Shown: piece after piece, positions 12,575 through 25,324 of the stretch
Position numbering within the stretch: position 1 is the first letter of the stretch
How the letters are laid out: each line of letters starts with the position of its first letter
Assembly (NCBI GenBank): GCA_020726505.1
Contig: JAHLEZ010000002.1
Span: forward strand, 4,278,001-4,342,000
Length of the DNA stretch: 64,000 nucleotides
Direction of reading: 5' to 3'
Source of the DNA: Leptodontidium sp. MPI-SDFR-AT-0119
Lineage: Eukaryota; Ascomycota; Leotiomycetes; Helotiales; Leptodontidiaceae
Program-made: the position numbers and the translations under genes
Notes under the pieces: generated by a model
Told to the model about the DNA's origin: nothing
Seen by the model: the letters and a program-made list of their open reading frames with translations, nothing else
Database searches by the model: none

Positions 12575-13560
12575 GTCTTGCACTTTGTGGAAGTTCCATG
12601 GAGAGGCCTACTAAGGAAGGCTTGAAACACCATCCGCGCGAAAATATATTGGAAATACCGGAGCGAGTGTATACAACTTTGCTAGCGATGAAATGCAAGC
12701 ATTGGTCTTTGGACTTTTATATTCATTCAACGAACCGATAGATTGAAATTGAACATGACTTAGTATCTGTAGAAAACAGATCTTGGAGCACCGGAAACAA
12801 AATCGGAGAAGCACTTCCCACTTAGCCACGTGACATCGACATGCCTTAGTCACATGAGTGGAGGTGCCAAGACCGCATGCTTTTGGCGAGGCTGACTGGG
12901 AGAACCAGTTGGAGAAGCACAGCAGTACACAGAGTACCTGATATACAAGCCACTTGCATGTATCAAAATGTATCGGAATTGAAGCGGGACAATGGTATTT
13001 CGTATTCTAGCTTGTAAAATTCCCCACATGAGAGGATAACCGTCTGCCGCTGCTACTGATCTGAGATGGATGGCAGGACCCAGCCATGGGAAAGGAACAA
13101 AAGGAGCCACAATGAGAAACAGAAAGGTTGATCAATATGGGATATCGTACAAACAGCATGAGTTTGACTTGGTTGCGGTGATGAAATCAGAAAAAGGAGC
13201 GAAGACAAGATGCAGCGCAGGATGAAATTTCATGGTGAAAGTGACACTGGAATGCATATATATTGACACGCGGCAATAATCCATAAAGCAAAAATTCTCA
13301 CGAGCGAGAACGATAGAATATCAATAACGGTTCTCGAATCTCGATCAAATCGTAATTTCAAGTCGGGACCCAATTAAATTCTTGGAATCGTGGGATCCAA
13401 GCTTGGAATTGTGAATCTGCGGTCCCAAGAGAGGGCTGGCATTGGCGATATCTTGGGGGTTTGTCCTGAAGGCTTCGCAACGACCGTAGACTCGGCTGAA
13501 GATGGGTATCTCCCTTGAGAACGACGACACCCAAAGTCGATCAAACCTGGAAATGAAGAA
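12575..13560. other. Intergenic, no gene seen
   Basis: Short overlapping frames on both strands, none with splice support or recognisable motifs. Confidence 0.4.
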
Positions 13561-14790
13561 ATTGAGATTCTGCGATTGACATGTCGGCCGCGCTGACGGG
13601 AGATGTTTGCGAGGTCACCAATTGCTATTTTAACCAAGCGGAATGGTTTCTAGCCATACACGATGGACGAAATCAGCCGCTAGAGGCGAATTTGCCAGCT
13701 GAGGGGAAGTTGGTCTTAACCTTAAAAATCGACGACTTGTCTTATGCTGACGTGGGGGCGTGTAGCATTGGCTGCTTTTGGAATATCTCCGTTGCTGAGG
13801 TCAGATGGACAATTGGAAGCAGTTCAGCTTGAGACTTCATGGAATAATTGGTGGGAGGGATCAACAAGTTTTGGATTTATATGGCTCATGTCGAAACTTG
13901 ATCCGGAGAATTTCCTCTAGCGATTGCAAAAAAACAAATACCTGTTCTGTGTGAGTATGCTACTTCGTATACAGCTCGTGTCATTGTGGCAAGGAAACAT
14001 GAACTGTTGATTGTGAAGACTTGGAAGATATGCGCCGAGGATGGATTCGGTTTATCCGCGCTTGGAATCTGTGTCTATCATCGAACTATCGAAAAGCTCA
14101 CAATCGCGCATATGAGTAATCCCAACAAGGGAATGCAATTCGAAGATTTTGAGATAACGATTAATCGCAGACAGGTGGATATGGAAGGTGGAAACAGAGA
14201 CGGGCTTGCCGCCTTGGCGCCGTTTTTGATGGCTGCGAGGCTGCAGATGGGTGGCAGATAGTGCGCATGAGCGATGGGGTGCCACACCCGCCCTTTGATT
14301 CGGAATGGATAATTGGGAGCAGCATCAGAAAGGGAAATGTGCGAATGCCATACGAATGCTCGCAGCCCTCCAACTGGGAACGAAGAAGACCTTGAGAGAC
14401 TGAATCTTGAGGAGCGAGTAATGCCTCTCTCTTATCTATTGAATCGATCAATTTGCAATAGAGTTTGGAGAAGACAGCTTCGGTACCTGCTCGGGACCCG
14501 AACGATTCGACATCTGGCTGCAATGTCGTGCTTTCCAGGTTGTGGGCCGACAGGTGGAGAAAATGGAGAAGAGGAAAAGTTTGATGGATTCTTCGCAGGC
14601 AATTTCTGGGATTTCCAAGACCAGGACCTTGGGCCGAGACGTCTCGGGGTGGGTGTTGTAGATAAGGAAGCGGACGTGATGTGATGTTGGTGATGGGAAA
14701 GCAATTGTCAAATCCATGTGGATTGGTCGGGGATGCCTTTGCATCGTGTGAAGAGAGCGGAGCGAGGAGTTCGGGAATACCTAGGTGCAT
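13561..14790. other. Unresolved ORF cluster, possible decayed gene
   Basis: Three plus-strand frames follow each other (13581-13832, 83 codons; 13986-14261, 91 codons; 14313-14684, 123 codons), and a 209-codon minus frame overlaps the last two (14161-14790). None has a recognisable domain, and I could not build a convincing splice model on either strand. The plus frames would fit remnants of one gene broken by mutations; chance open frames are an equal possibility. Confidence 0.2.
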
Positions 14791-16344
14791 ACTTACTAGT
14801 CACCTGATATATAACGCTGTAAATTTATATAATACAGTTTATATTATAATCTTACCACGCCTATTCCGGCTAGAGACACCTCTTTCTCCATCCCGCTCAG
14901 CCACTCCCAAGGCCGCAGGTGGAGAAAAAGCCACCTAGTGCTTGCTCCACTCCTTGTACCGTCCCCGTCCGGATCTGATCTGGCTGGCTGGCTGGCTGGC
15001 TTGCTTGTTATCTAATGAGCCGAAAGTCGCCAAGGAGGCTAGAGAACTAACAAGAGCGAACAAGCTGGGGCAAAAAGCCATCAAGACCAGCAAGAACATG
15101 GGCGACGACTTCGACAATCTTGACCCCTGTGGCTATCTTCGCTGAGGGCAGTGATTGGTGCAAAGGGCCTCAAATAGGCTTTCTTACGTTTTTCCAATCC
15201 TTCTAGCGGCTTGGTACGGGCTTGGGAGGCTGGGGTTGAGGGCGGAGACTTGTCACCTTGCACTGCACAGAGTGGCCAGCGGGGACATGGCGGCATTGGC
15301 AATGATAAGAGTGTCTGGGCGCCGAGAGATTCGCTTTGGTGGAGTTGTCAAGTGGTGGTGCAAGGCGAAGATAGCCATCGTACAGTCCTGGATTGAGAAG
15401 GTGCTAAGACTTAGAGGCGGGCAAGAGTTGCAACCAGGCAAGACAAGACAAGTGAGAGGTGGGTTGGTTGGTCTCTGAAGAGAAAGAGAGACAGTGTGTG
15501 GTGTATGGTCGTGATCAAACAGGATGGAGGATTTTGGGAAAGGAAGGACTTCAGAACAGTCAAGGGCACGGCGAAGAGGACTTTCCTTGAAGTTCACAGG
15601 ACCACTGGTACTAGAAGTACAGAAGTACCTAAGGTATGCATGTATACAGTATATAAAAGTGGTGATGCACCTCGCCCAGCCCCTACCGCAGCTTTTCTGC
15701 CTAGGCCAATCCCAACTGAGAAGAGAAGGATCCAGTGCAACTCTACCAGACTGGACACCCTCGTACAGCTAGCTCTAGGTGCATCTGCACGCTGCTGCAC
15801 GACCTTCCCACCAGGCAAGGTATACTCCATACAACAGTAGTACAGTACCTAGTACAGTATCGCCCGTCCGTACCAGGCAAGACAGCGGAGGACAAGGCTG
15901 AGTGGTGGTCAAGGGTGATCCGACGAAGGGTAGGTGTAAGGGTCCCCTCGGTCTTACTTACTCGATCGACTTTACTTTAAGATCAGCCCTCCCCCCGCCA
16001 TATTTCCTCCTCTTCCCTCCCCTCAACCCCTTCCAACTATCACCGAGTTGATCTGGACGTGTTGTTCGCGTACTCTCAACAACAGTCGTCAACGTCCTAC
16101 GCCAACGGGACAATCCGTTTCTTCGTCACGTCACTAGGTACTTAGTCCATTCACTTGTCCCTGGACTTGCCCTCTCACTCCACCTACCTATACAAGGGCA
16201 CACTCAGCGTCGCATTTGTGAATATTTCATGTCACTTCAACGTTGCAGGCCATTTGGTTATTTATTTCAATTCTCTGGCTCGCAATTTTGTAAATTCTGT
16301 CCTAACTAACACCCTCACAGTTAATTCTAGTCACAATAGCCAAG
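14791..16344. promoter_or_regulatory. Long upstream region of the amino-acid permease, with a CTGG microsatellite
   Basis: No exon is supported. A CTGG tetranucleotide run lies at about 14980-15000. A TATA-like TATATAAAAG is near 15649-15658. From about 15,970 the sequence becomes C/T-rich down to the permease ATG, as in fungal leaders. Permeases of this family often have long nitrogen-regulated upstream regions, but I cannot prove any site by eye. Confidence 0.35.
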
Positions 16345-18375
16345 ATGTCGGCAAACGTCAACACATACGACCACTCCTCGGACGGCTCTCCTGAGCGAAA
16401 GATCTACGATGACAAAGTCTATGACCCAAATGTCGCCAGATCAAATGGGGACGAGGAGGAGGAGGTCGATAACAACCACCATCTTCACCGTAACCTGTCC
16501 TCGCGCCAGATTACTATGATTGCCATCGGAGGCGCCATTGGTACTGGACTCATTATTGGCACGTGAGTAGCATCATGATCCTCCTCGACCCGTATAGATA
16601 ATGACAAATAATACAGTGGAAAGGCCCTCAGACAGTCTGGTCCAGCTCCTCTGTTCATCGGCTATACTCTAGTCGGATTCCTCTGCTTCCTGGTCATGGC
16701 AGCTCTCGGAGAGGTATGCAACGTCCCACTGAATTGTTCCGATGAGGTGCATTTGGCTGAGAACCCTTGCTAATATGCGGCTAAATAGATGGCCGCCTGG
16801 CTCCCACTCCCATCTGGTTTCACCGGATATGCCACTCGCTTTGTCGACCCTGCCCTCGGATTCTGCCTGGGATGGAACTACTGGTTCAAGGTTTGTGATA
16901 AACTTTCTTAAATCAGCTGCAGAGCTTCGGAAGGAATTGTGCATGAATCGAGGACAGCCACTCTCCATCTGAGCTCGCCCCATACCTGGAAAGTTGATTG
17001 CTAACTCATCAATAGTATATTATTGTCACACCAAACAATCTGACTGCTGCGTCGCTCGTCCTTCAGTACTGGGTTTCGCGTGACGAGATCAACCCTGGTG
17101 CATTCATCGCAATTTTCTTGGTGGCCATTGTCGTCATCAATTACTTCGGTGTTAGATTCTTCGGAGAATTCGAGTTCTGGCTGTCTTCGATCAAAGTCGT
17201 TGTCATTTTGGGCTTGATCCTTCTGAGTTTGATTCTTGCTTGTGGAGGTGGGCCTCATAAAGCAACCGGCTTCCAGTACTGGAAAAACCCCGGAGCATTC
17301 AATGAGTATATCATGGGTAAGTAATTCTTGTGCTGATGCCTAATGGACTGTCCTAATAAGCGTTTTAGACGGTGCTGGAGGTAGATTTTTGGCTACCTGG
17401 GCTACTTTCACCACTGCTGTCTTCGCATACCTCGGAACCGAGCTTGTCGGTGTCACTGTCGGAGAGGCTTCCAACCCACGCAAAGTCATCCCCCGCGCTA
17501 TCAAGTTGACATTCTACCGAATCCTCTTGTTCTACGTTGTCCTTGTCTTCCTCCTCGGCATGCTTGTACCATACAACTCCAAGGAACTTGCAGCCGCAAT
17601 CAAGAATGGTGGCAATACCGCTGCCGCTTCCCCATTCGTAGTTGCTATCAAGCTCGCCGGAATCCCAACCCTCCCAGGTATCCTCAATGCATGCATCATG
17701 CTGTTCGTCTTCTCGGCCGCCAATTCTGATCTTTATATTGCCTCCCGAACCCTTTTCGGTCTCGCTCACGAAGGCAAGGCCCCAAAGTTCTTCACCCGTA
17801 CCGACAAGCGTGGTGTCCCCATCTATGCTTTGGGACTTTCTGTCGCCTTCTGTCTTTTGGCTTTCCTCGGAGTCAACACCGACTCGTACACCGTCTTCGG
17901 ATACTTCGTAAACTTAGTCACCATGTTCGGTCTCCTCACATGGATCTCCATCCTGATCGCACACATCTGCTTCGTCAATGCTCGCAAGGCCCAAGGTATT
18001 CCAGACACCGCCCTGGCTTACGTTGCACCTCTAGGCAAATGGGGATCTGTCGGCGCTCTAATCTTCTCCATCCTGATTGCATTCTTCAAGGGTTTCGCTC
18101 TGTTCTGCTGGAAGGCTCTCGGCCAGACAAGATTCGATACCGAGACTTTCGTCACCACCTACCTCGGATTCCCGCTCTACATCATCATGTTCGTCGGCTA
18201 CAAGCTCGTGATGAAGACCTCCATCATCAAGTCCGAGGACGTTGATCTCTACAGCGGCAAGGCCAGGATCGATCGTGAAGAGCAAGAATTCCTCGCCGCC
18301 GAGCTGGAGAGAAAGGGTGCCCCAGAGACCAAGCTCGAGAAGATCTACCGCTACACTCTCGGATGGGCATTCTAG
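16345..18375 (+). CDS. Amino-acid permease of the fungal YAT/APC family
   Basis: Five exons (16345-16562, 16617-16713, 16789-16890, 17016-17316, 17369-18375) encode 574 residues; introns are 54, 75, 125 and 52 bases and all junctions keep phase. An acidic cytosolic N-terminus of about 53 residues precedes the signature of the first membrane segment, MIAIGGAIGTGLIIGTG, split by the first intron. Twelve hydrophobic segments can be traced. The sequence FAYLGTELVGVTVGEASNPRK matches the conserved stretch around segment 6, and SAANSDLYIASRTLFGLA follows later. These are H+-coupled amino-acid importers of the plasma membrane. Substrate range (general, proline-like or acidic) cannot be set from sequence alone. 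The Glu-rich C-terminal tail is typical of permeases controlled by ubiquitin-dependent endocytosis. Confidence 0.95.
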
Positions 18376-20139
18376 ATTACTCATTGGGTGGGAGCACTTA
18401 TACCCCCGTGCTGTCGTTACAGTATTGATAGCCTTGCTTTTTCCCTTTTGGAAAAGTGTAATCTTAAAGAGACGAATATCGACATATATGAAGAAATGAA
18501 TAGAGAACGTTACTACGCATGAAACAATGTCTTGATGATTTCAAATTTTCAAATCGTGAATTGTGATATGTGATCATAGCCCCTATCAAGTCAAGGTTGG
18601 ATTCAAAAATTGTAATATATCAACTCCCTCCTTCTCACCCATCCATCTCCTCAATTCCTCAACTTCCCCCTATCCGATTCCAACTAATTCCCCAGATCCC
18701 CAATCCATTCTCCACATCCTCCCCTCCCACACGAGGTGGAGTCGAACAATCCAAGAAAGCAAGAACCTAACAAAAAAACCTCAACGCACATGCCCATCAA
18801 AAAGAAAATCCCGAAATGAATTGAAAAACTCTTCGGAAAGTGCAGCACTATTACCCCATCGCCCTACCACATCATGTCATGTTTACTTACGTATTACCCC
18901 ATCGTGCTTTCCACCCCTCCTAGCTACCTGTAGCTGGCTTGGCTACTCTCCACACTTCTGCATGCTGTGCCAGGCTGGGCTGGAGTAGTGGGGTAGTGTT
19001 TGAAAGACAGGATCACGATCCCCGCATTTTGGTTTGCATTGTTCTCGATCTTTGTAAGAGAGAAAAACTTTTCAGACGAGCCTCCATCCCATTCCGTGTC
19101 ATCCCGTTCCTTGTTCTGGGAGTTAGAGCTGTCCAGTCATGTTATGTTATGTAAGTGGCTTGATGGCTTGAATGGCTTGATCTGAGTTTTTAATCCCTCT
19201 TCTTGGGAGCGGAGCGGGAGGGACGGAGGGCTGATGGCTGATGGCTTGAATGAGGGCTTGAACTTTAATTTTTCCTGGGGTGTGGGGAAAGCCTAACTAA
19301 CTAGGGCGAGGGGGGCTTGACTAGGTTTTTCCTGGGGCGAATACGATATTGTACGCATACTAGCTATTTTACCTAATTAGCAGGTCTAGATGTGGAGGAG
19401 AAGGGTTCAAGGATCCATATCTGCTGCTTGCATTTAGGTGGGTATTTTCTGGTTCGTGAGGATATACATACGTAAGTGCATGAGGGATAAAGATTCTGTT
19501 CCGGGTGGTTTTCGTTGTGGATGTTCTTGTTACTCACATTATTCAGTGGGCTGAAAATAAGTCTATCCGCTACCAGGCAATTAAAGTGTACTTGGTAGTA
19601 ATTCGTCAAATAACTCTGTAATAGAGGGGACATATTTACAGATCAGTGAGTGAAGGGAGTATGTTATAAAGACGGGCGGGGCATAGTAAGGGAGGTATGT
19701 ACTAAGTAAGCTATACAAGTGTTATACATGTCATGCTGTCTCGAATTTATAGTAGGCTGTCTTCGTAGCCTTGAGTTGTTTCTTAAAGTTAGTAAATCCA
19801 ATCCTCTTGTGACCATCCTGAGCTCAGCGTTCGGTTACGAAGCTAATTCTTCACGTTGATGTTGACAATACCCAGTGTTTTGTAAACAAAGTCTCCAATC
19901 CTTAATATTATACCAAATTCTACTTTCTCGCAAATCAAACCACACAATCCGTCTCCTTTTCTCATTCGCTCTCTCTCCTGCCCTGTTTGGTTTCAAATAC
20001 AAAGTTGAAATACAAGACTCGTGAGGCCCAAAATTTCTGGATTTCTTCCATATGATTTTCATAGCTCGCGCCCGGACTCCTTTCCTCCTGCTTTGCATGA
20101 CTACAATCAGATCGTCGCACCGAGTGATGCGAGCTCAGG
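18376..20139. other. Intergenic, no gene seen
   Basis: About 1.76 kb between the permease and the kinase-like gene. It has C/T-rich tracts (18,600-18,760) and loosely repeated GGCTTGA/GGCTGATG words (19,150-19,320) but no supported exon. Confidence 0.45.
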
Positions 20140-21750
20140 TCAAGCCTTAGGTAGAATCACCTCTGCACCAAACGCTTCTCTTAACTGATTCTTGTACCTT
20201 TCACCTTCTTCGATCTTCCTCTCGATCACTCGAGATGCATCAACACACCAATACGGTGCCACGACTTGATCAAAAATCCGCATTTCACAGTGTTCTGGAC
20301 AAAATAGTCGCTGGACATGATCTGTAAAGACGCGACACAGTCCTTTCGGACTATTTATCGCATGGAAGTACCAGAAGCTTCCATTCTCCAACACTTCCTT
20401 ATTATCGGTGCTTGATACAAATTCTCTCCATTCACTACCGTCTCTTGCTCGAAAGCTTCGAGGTATTCCAGAACGAGTTGATGAAATGTCTCAAGATGGG
20501 GACCCGGTTCCATCTGATCTATAGCCCGTCCAGAAAGCCAATATGGAGGGCATTGCATTTGGATTGGCAGGAAACATGACCATTCCAAGTCGATTATGGA
20601 GGTGATGTGCCAGTCATCGTTAACAAATATATTGCTCTGATGAAGATCGGTAAGTGTGAAAACGAAGGGCCCGTGGCGAGACTCGCGAGGAGAAAAGTGA
20701 TGAAGGACTGCACGCATCATAGTCAGAGCGGCCATTTGCTGCGGCCGTCATCTTGGTCGTGGATGGAGTTTGGCTGAAAGGAAATGCGACTATCATGACA
20801 GCTCAAAAGATCAAGGAGGTAAGGCTCCACAGCTGAATAGGTAAACCTTCTGCTGATAGCAGTTGAGATGCCCTCATTCTCTAAGGATTGAAGCTGGAGA
20901 GTCAAAGGACGGTTGGTCAAGGCTGTAAAGCCTTGATCATTGAACGTTAAAGACCCGATAGCTGCCAGAGGAGTTTTGTTCAGTGACAGGATGATGCGAG
21001 CTAAGCCATGGAAAAGATTCGAACGGTGAGTCTTATCGTGGCGGAAGGTCTCCCAGGTGTCAGAGAGCATTTTCCCCTGTGAAACTCTACTAATGATCAT
21101 ATAACCAGTCCTCAGGGTGTCTTGACGTCTTCGGCTGATGTACCGGCTTGGAGTTGGGAATCGAAGCCATGGAAGCAGCGTCCTTCTCACACACCATATC
21201 GAACGAACGAAGAGAGGTGTTTTTTCTGGAGATGTGAACTAACATGATAAGAACTTAGCAGATTCCAAGCAGAAATGGAGACATTGTCGATTAAACGCAC
21301 ACTCTGGCCATTAGGAAACCCGAAACCAAACAGATGGGGTATTGGAACGTCCGGACAATGTTCTTGGATCCATAGATACGAAGCTACCTCGCAACGAAGC
21401 TTCTCGTCCACATTGCCTGGACGCTGTGCTTCCCCAACTTTGTAAGGAAGTGGTATCCTCACGAGCACCGAACGCACACTAGAGGGGGGACTGATGTAGA
21501 CAGGTATGCACACATTATAGCTGCCAGTCAACCAGGTCTGGACATCACTAGCCCGGCACTTCTTCACACAGAGGTGGAACGAGACAATGGCTTCGATCTC
21601 AGCCTTATGAGCAGACAAGAAACTGACGAATTCTTGTCGCTGTCGAGGATATCCGAGTTGAGCGAGTATGTTGTCGTCGTTCTCCAGAGCCCGGTCTAGC
21701 GCGATTCTCCCGTTCAGAAGCGGCAATGTGCTCAACATGGTGGGATACAT
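20140..21750 (-). CDS. Aminoglycoside-phosphotransferase (APH) fold kinase-like protein, probably frameshifted
   Basis: The minus-strand coding region starts at 21750 (MYPTML) or at a second ATG at 21738. A 77-base intron (21302-21226, donor GTGTGC) joins exon 1 to a second frame. Around 20740 the homology jumps to the next frame at AGCAAATGG: a missing A there would join DDGRSK directly to MAALTMMRAV. The catalytic loop is intact in the third piece (FTLTDLHQSNIFVNDDW then IIDLEW), matching the H/Q-x-N and D-x-E motifs of fungal APH-like proteins. A further frame change near 20450-20390 could be a 41-base intron (GTAGTG...TAAG) or a second indel, after which the typical GSFWYFHAINSPKG follows to the stop at 20140. 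Substrate unknown. A one-base sequencing error in an A run could also explain the first break. Confidence 0.65.
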
Positions 21751-21918
21751 CTATAGCGGCTATCTAGACATAGTTTCTTTCCGAGGACAGTTGTTGGATG
21801 AAGATTGCTATGTTGACCCCCTGAGTCCGTCGGTTGGGAATCGCTTCGGCCCGCACCGGCTGCCGTATCGATACGGGATAGAAATGAATCAATACCACAT
21901 ATTGCAGCTAATTAGAAT

Positions 21919-22641
21919 CTAATGAAGTCCAAACCCAATGCTAGAGAAAATGTTGTGTCTTGCAGCCGGGCTCGAGAACGCAGCGACAGCCTTCCCAAAT
22001 GCCTCACGAACAGTCTCCTGCGAAGCCTTCATCTCATCGACATCTCCAATGACTACCTTCCTTTCCAGAGCAACCAAAAATGCATCAGTGCTCCTCTTCA
22101 AAGATTTCAACTCATTCGCAACAGCAGTATATCCCGCTTCAGCAATGACTGGCACCTATTGACATGTTAGCCTTGCCTTGCGCCTATCGGATTAAACAGA
22201 AAACACTTGTATCAAAAATGAAACGATTGAAACCCTTACCCTTGCAGCCAAATTTTGCAACAAATTCCGAATCCCCGAAGCCAAATCCCCAACCGAACTA
22301 ACCACCGTTTCACTCCCGTCTTCATCAAGCACCTCTTCAGAGCCAACATCCATCGTCGCCTTCGCCGTCGCAATTTCCAGCTCTCCAACTGTCGAGGCCA
22401 AACCAAGTGTCTCCGTTAAACTACCGCTGTAGATCGTTGCTGTTGTGGTGAGTGTGCTGACTAGAGTTCTTATGGATGAGATACCTGTGACGATGGGCGT
22501 CACATCGCGTTTTAGCAGCTGGGAGCCAACTTCGATACCTGGAATCGAGTGCGGGCCAGAGAAAAAGGTAGGAGAAGATTTAGAACTTGATATAGACGTG
22601 AACAGACAAGAGAGGAGAAAGATTGCTGTCGTGATGTGCAT
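21919..22641 (-). CDS. Secreted HsbA-like (hydrophobic surface binding) protein
   Basis: Two exons (22641-22240, 22155-21919) and an 84-base intron (donor GTAAGG, acceptor AATAG) give 212 residues. The ATG at 22641 is chosen because it starts a clear signal peptide (MHITTAIFLLSCLFTS); an in-frame TTG ten codons upstream is not used. After a K-R site the mature chain begins with VTPIVTGISSIRTLVSTL and is alpha-helical and Ala/Ser/Thr-rich, ending EAFGKAVAAFSS. This layout matches the HsbA family, small secreted proteins that adsorb to hydrophobic surfaces and can recruit hydrolases. Cysteine is nearly absent, as is usual in the family. It lies just upstream of the APH-like gene on the same strand, with no sign that the two are linked. 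Confidence 0.72.
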
Positions 22642-23773
22642 ATTTTGTTTGCGGGGGACTGAAGTAAACAATGGATGCGTTGCTAGATAACAGAGCGAAA
22701 GAGAAAAGGGGGAATATCAGCGGAAGCTAGTACATAGTGTACGAGAAACTTTATAACGACATTAATATTCCAGGAAAACCAGAATCATACTGTACAGCAA
22801 TCCTATTTTCGCAGTCGTCATGATGTTACATTCATTTTCGCTAAACGACATGAGTCTCTAAGCGAAGAATATTCAGGGGTAATCAATCCACTGGTAAAGA
22901 TGTAAGTGCCAGGGGTTGTTTGGAAAGAGATAGATGGTATTCCATCAATACATGGCGCTTTTTCGAATGCAGTCTGGGATTGAGGGAATTCAGTATTTAA
23001 GCTTACTTGTAACAGATGGCGTTTCCTAGAGAGTGCTGCATGGGGGAGAGATATGGGATTTCCCAAAACTGATTGATATTGCCCCATCCTGATGTCGTTT
23101 CTTCCCCTCACCAGGTTGGAATTTTCGCTAAGCTTGTATCTTCAGCCTGTCTCTCGAACTCTTCGACATGAGAAGGGGGGCGATTGCCGTCATGACCGCG
23201 TAGTGTTGATCTCTGACTTAGAGGAAGGTCCTCAAAACAAAGGCACATCCTTGTGTAAAGATTAGATCGCAACTTCCTCTCCGAGATGATCAGGACCGGT
23301 TGGCGACTAATGCATAAGATTAACAGACGAAAACTCTACCTGCCAAATTGAGGACACTCCAGCCAGTGCATGATCTGAATCCATTTGCGACCGACTCCTC
23401 TACGCAGCGGAAAAGGAAGGAACGAAGAGGAAAGACGACGAAACGAGGACTAGTGCGAGAACTGTACAAACCCCCTCTCGAGATCGGCATCTCGCATGGA
23501 CTTTCATTTCTGTTCTCACATCCATCTTTTCCCCCTTCTTAAATCCTTGCGCGTCGATGAGGCTCCTTAATTTAACATTGGCCAAATCTCACAACTCCGC
23601 ACTCAAAAGCAGCATGCAAACGTTTTGGCTTGCATTCTAAAGAATTGTTTTCATTTCATGCACCCACCCATAACCTTTTGCGGTCATTAAAAACCCCCAT
23701 GCGTGGTTTTATTTTTCGTCAAATATCATCAATTCGTCCAACCAATCATCCCCACCAATTTGTTTTGATGCTT
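22642..23773. other. Intergenic, no supported gene
   Basis: A 97-codon minus-strand frame (22818-23111) is the longest and has no recognisable motif. The 3' untranslated region of MAP2 probably occupies the right end. Confidence 0.4.
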
Positions 23774-25324
23774 TTAGTAGTCCTCGCCGCGACTGATGAC
23801 TTCCTTTACGTTAGGTCGGAGTACGATGGTCTGGGATTATCAGCAGTCCGTTAGATAAGAGGCGGGGATGTATTCTTACATGTTCAAATTGGGCGGTGTA
23901 TGAACCCTTCTTATCAACAAGGGGTGGATATGCCTCTACGATACCGGCGGAAACCAAGCTATTCAACTGGAAGTTGTTAGTACATTACTCCGACAAACGG
24001 AAGTGGATACTTACTCCAAGCAAGTACTTTTCCTGTCCTAGACGATCGAGATATCTTCTACAGAATGGCAAGGTTCCGAAGTTTTTGTTGATAACATTCA
24101 GGAGCTTGCTTGCAGACTGGACACGCAAAGGTACGTTAGGAGCGTCTGCTCGTTTCGCGTAATGGGAAGTCTCCAGCTGTTTATGGTCAATATATTTTCT
24201 GTCAAATTTCCACAATCCACTTACATCATCTCTAACATAGCCATTTCCAGTACTGCCAAAAGTTTCAATAGCAAATACCTCTCCCTCTTCCATCTTCGTC
24301 TGGTCGGTACTCTTCACAATTGGCACACTCTTTCCACCATGGATCTGCCATTGTTTGATATCATGTCCGTTTAAGTTACGGATACACTTGACTGGGAATG
24401 TCTCGCCATTGATCTCGACCTCGTAACTCTCCATGGTCTCTTGGATCATACCTCCGATTTCCCCCAATCGAGCATCGATTCCAGCCTCTCTGATACCAGT
24501 GTTTGTTCCTTGCTTGACGGCCTCGAGGAGATTGTCATACATCGGGTCAAATGACATAGTGAACGCACTGTCCACAATTCTGCCATTGATGTGTACTCCG
24601 AAATCAACCTTCATGACATTGTCCTTGCTGAGAACTGTCTTGTTGCCAGCATTTGGACTGTAATGCGCCGCAATGTGATCCAAATTGACACCTGTAGGGA
24701 AAGCAATACCACCCTTGATGTTATCTCCCTCTTCCAAGCCAGGATGTCCGGTCAAGGCTCTAACCCCATCCTCAATCCCCTCAGCGATTTCCGTCAAGGT
24801 CTGTCCAGGCTTGATGTTCTTCTGTGCCCACTGTCGAACCTGCCGATGGATCTCAGCGCCTTGTCTGTACTCCTGCAAGAAATCGTTGTTCATGCGATCC
24901 AAATGCCTCTTCTCCTCATTTGTCGTCCGGTACAGGTTTTCATCTCTGTACTCCACTTCCTCTCCAATAGGGTACTCTCCACTGGGGAACAGATTCGAGA
25001 GCAGGACTCGCGGGGGATCTGACTGCTTCGTAGGCAGGCCGCCAGCTCCGCCAGCCTTCTTTGGCTTCCTCTTCCTCTTGCGCTTCTTCTTTGCCCCTCC
25101 ATCTGCCCCGCCTTCCCCCGCCGCGCCCTTCTCGTCTTCATCATCGTCCGAGTCCTCTGCTTCGGGCTCTTTGCCGTTACCGTTTGTTTTCGCTGCGGCC
25201 GCAGAGGCTTTGACGGCTTCCGGGTCCTTTACTGGAGGAGGGTTGTCAGTGCAGTTCGTGTTGGACGAGTCGGGAAAATCCTACGCTTCAGGTTGGCAAG
25301 AGCATCAGCAGTTTGGGCCGCCAT
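23774..25324 (-). CDS. Methionine aminopeptidase 2
   Basis: Four exons (25324-25285, 25231-24015, 23966-23880, 23830-23774) give 466 residues; introns are 53, 48 and 49 bases. The N-terminus has an acidic stretch followed by a Lys/Arg-rich block (KKKRKRKKPKK), the usual type-2 ribosome-associated extension. The metalloprotease (pita-bread) domain shows the metal ligands in order: D in KVDFGVH, D in GRIVDSAF, H in NGHDI, E in [10 protein letters not shown] and E in TAQFEHT. It removes the initiator Met from nascent proteins with a small second residue. The C-terminus [11 protein letters not shown] is typical. It is divergent with the J-protein gene, sharing 380 bases of promoter. The gene is housekeeping and looks intact. 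Confidence 0.96.

Noticed and set aside
22818..23111. 97-codon minus-strand frame upstream of the HsbA-like gene
   Set aside because: No signal peptide, domain or splice continuation. It looks slightly protein-like but cannot be supported.
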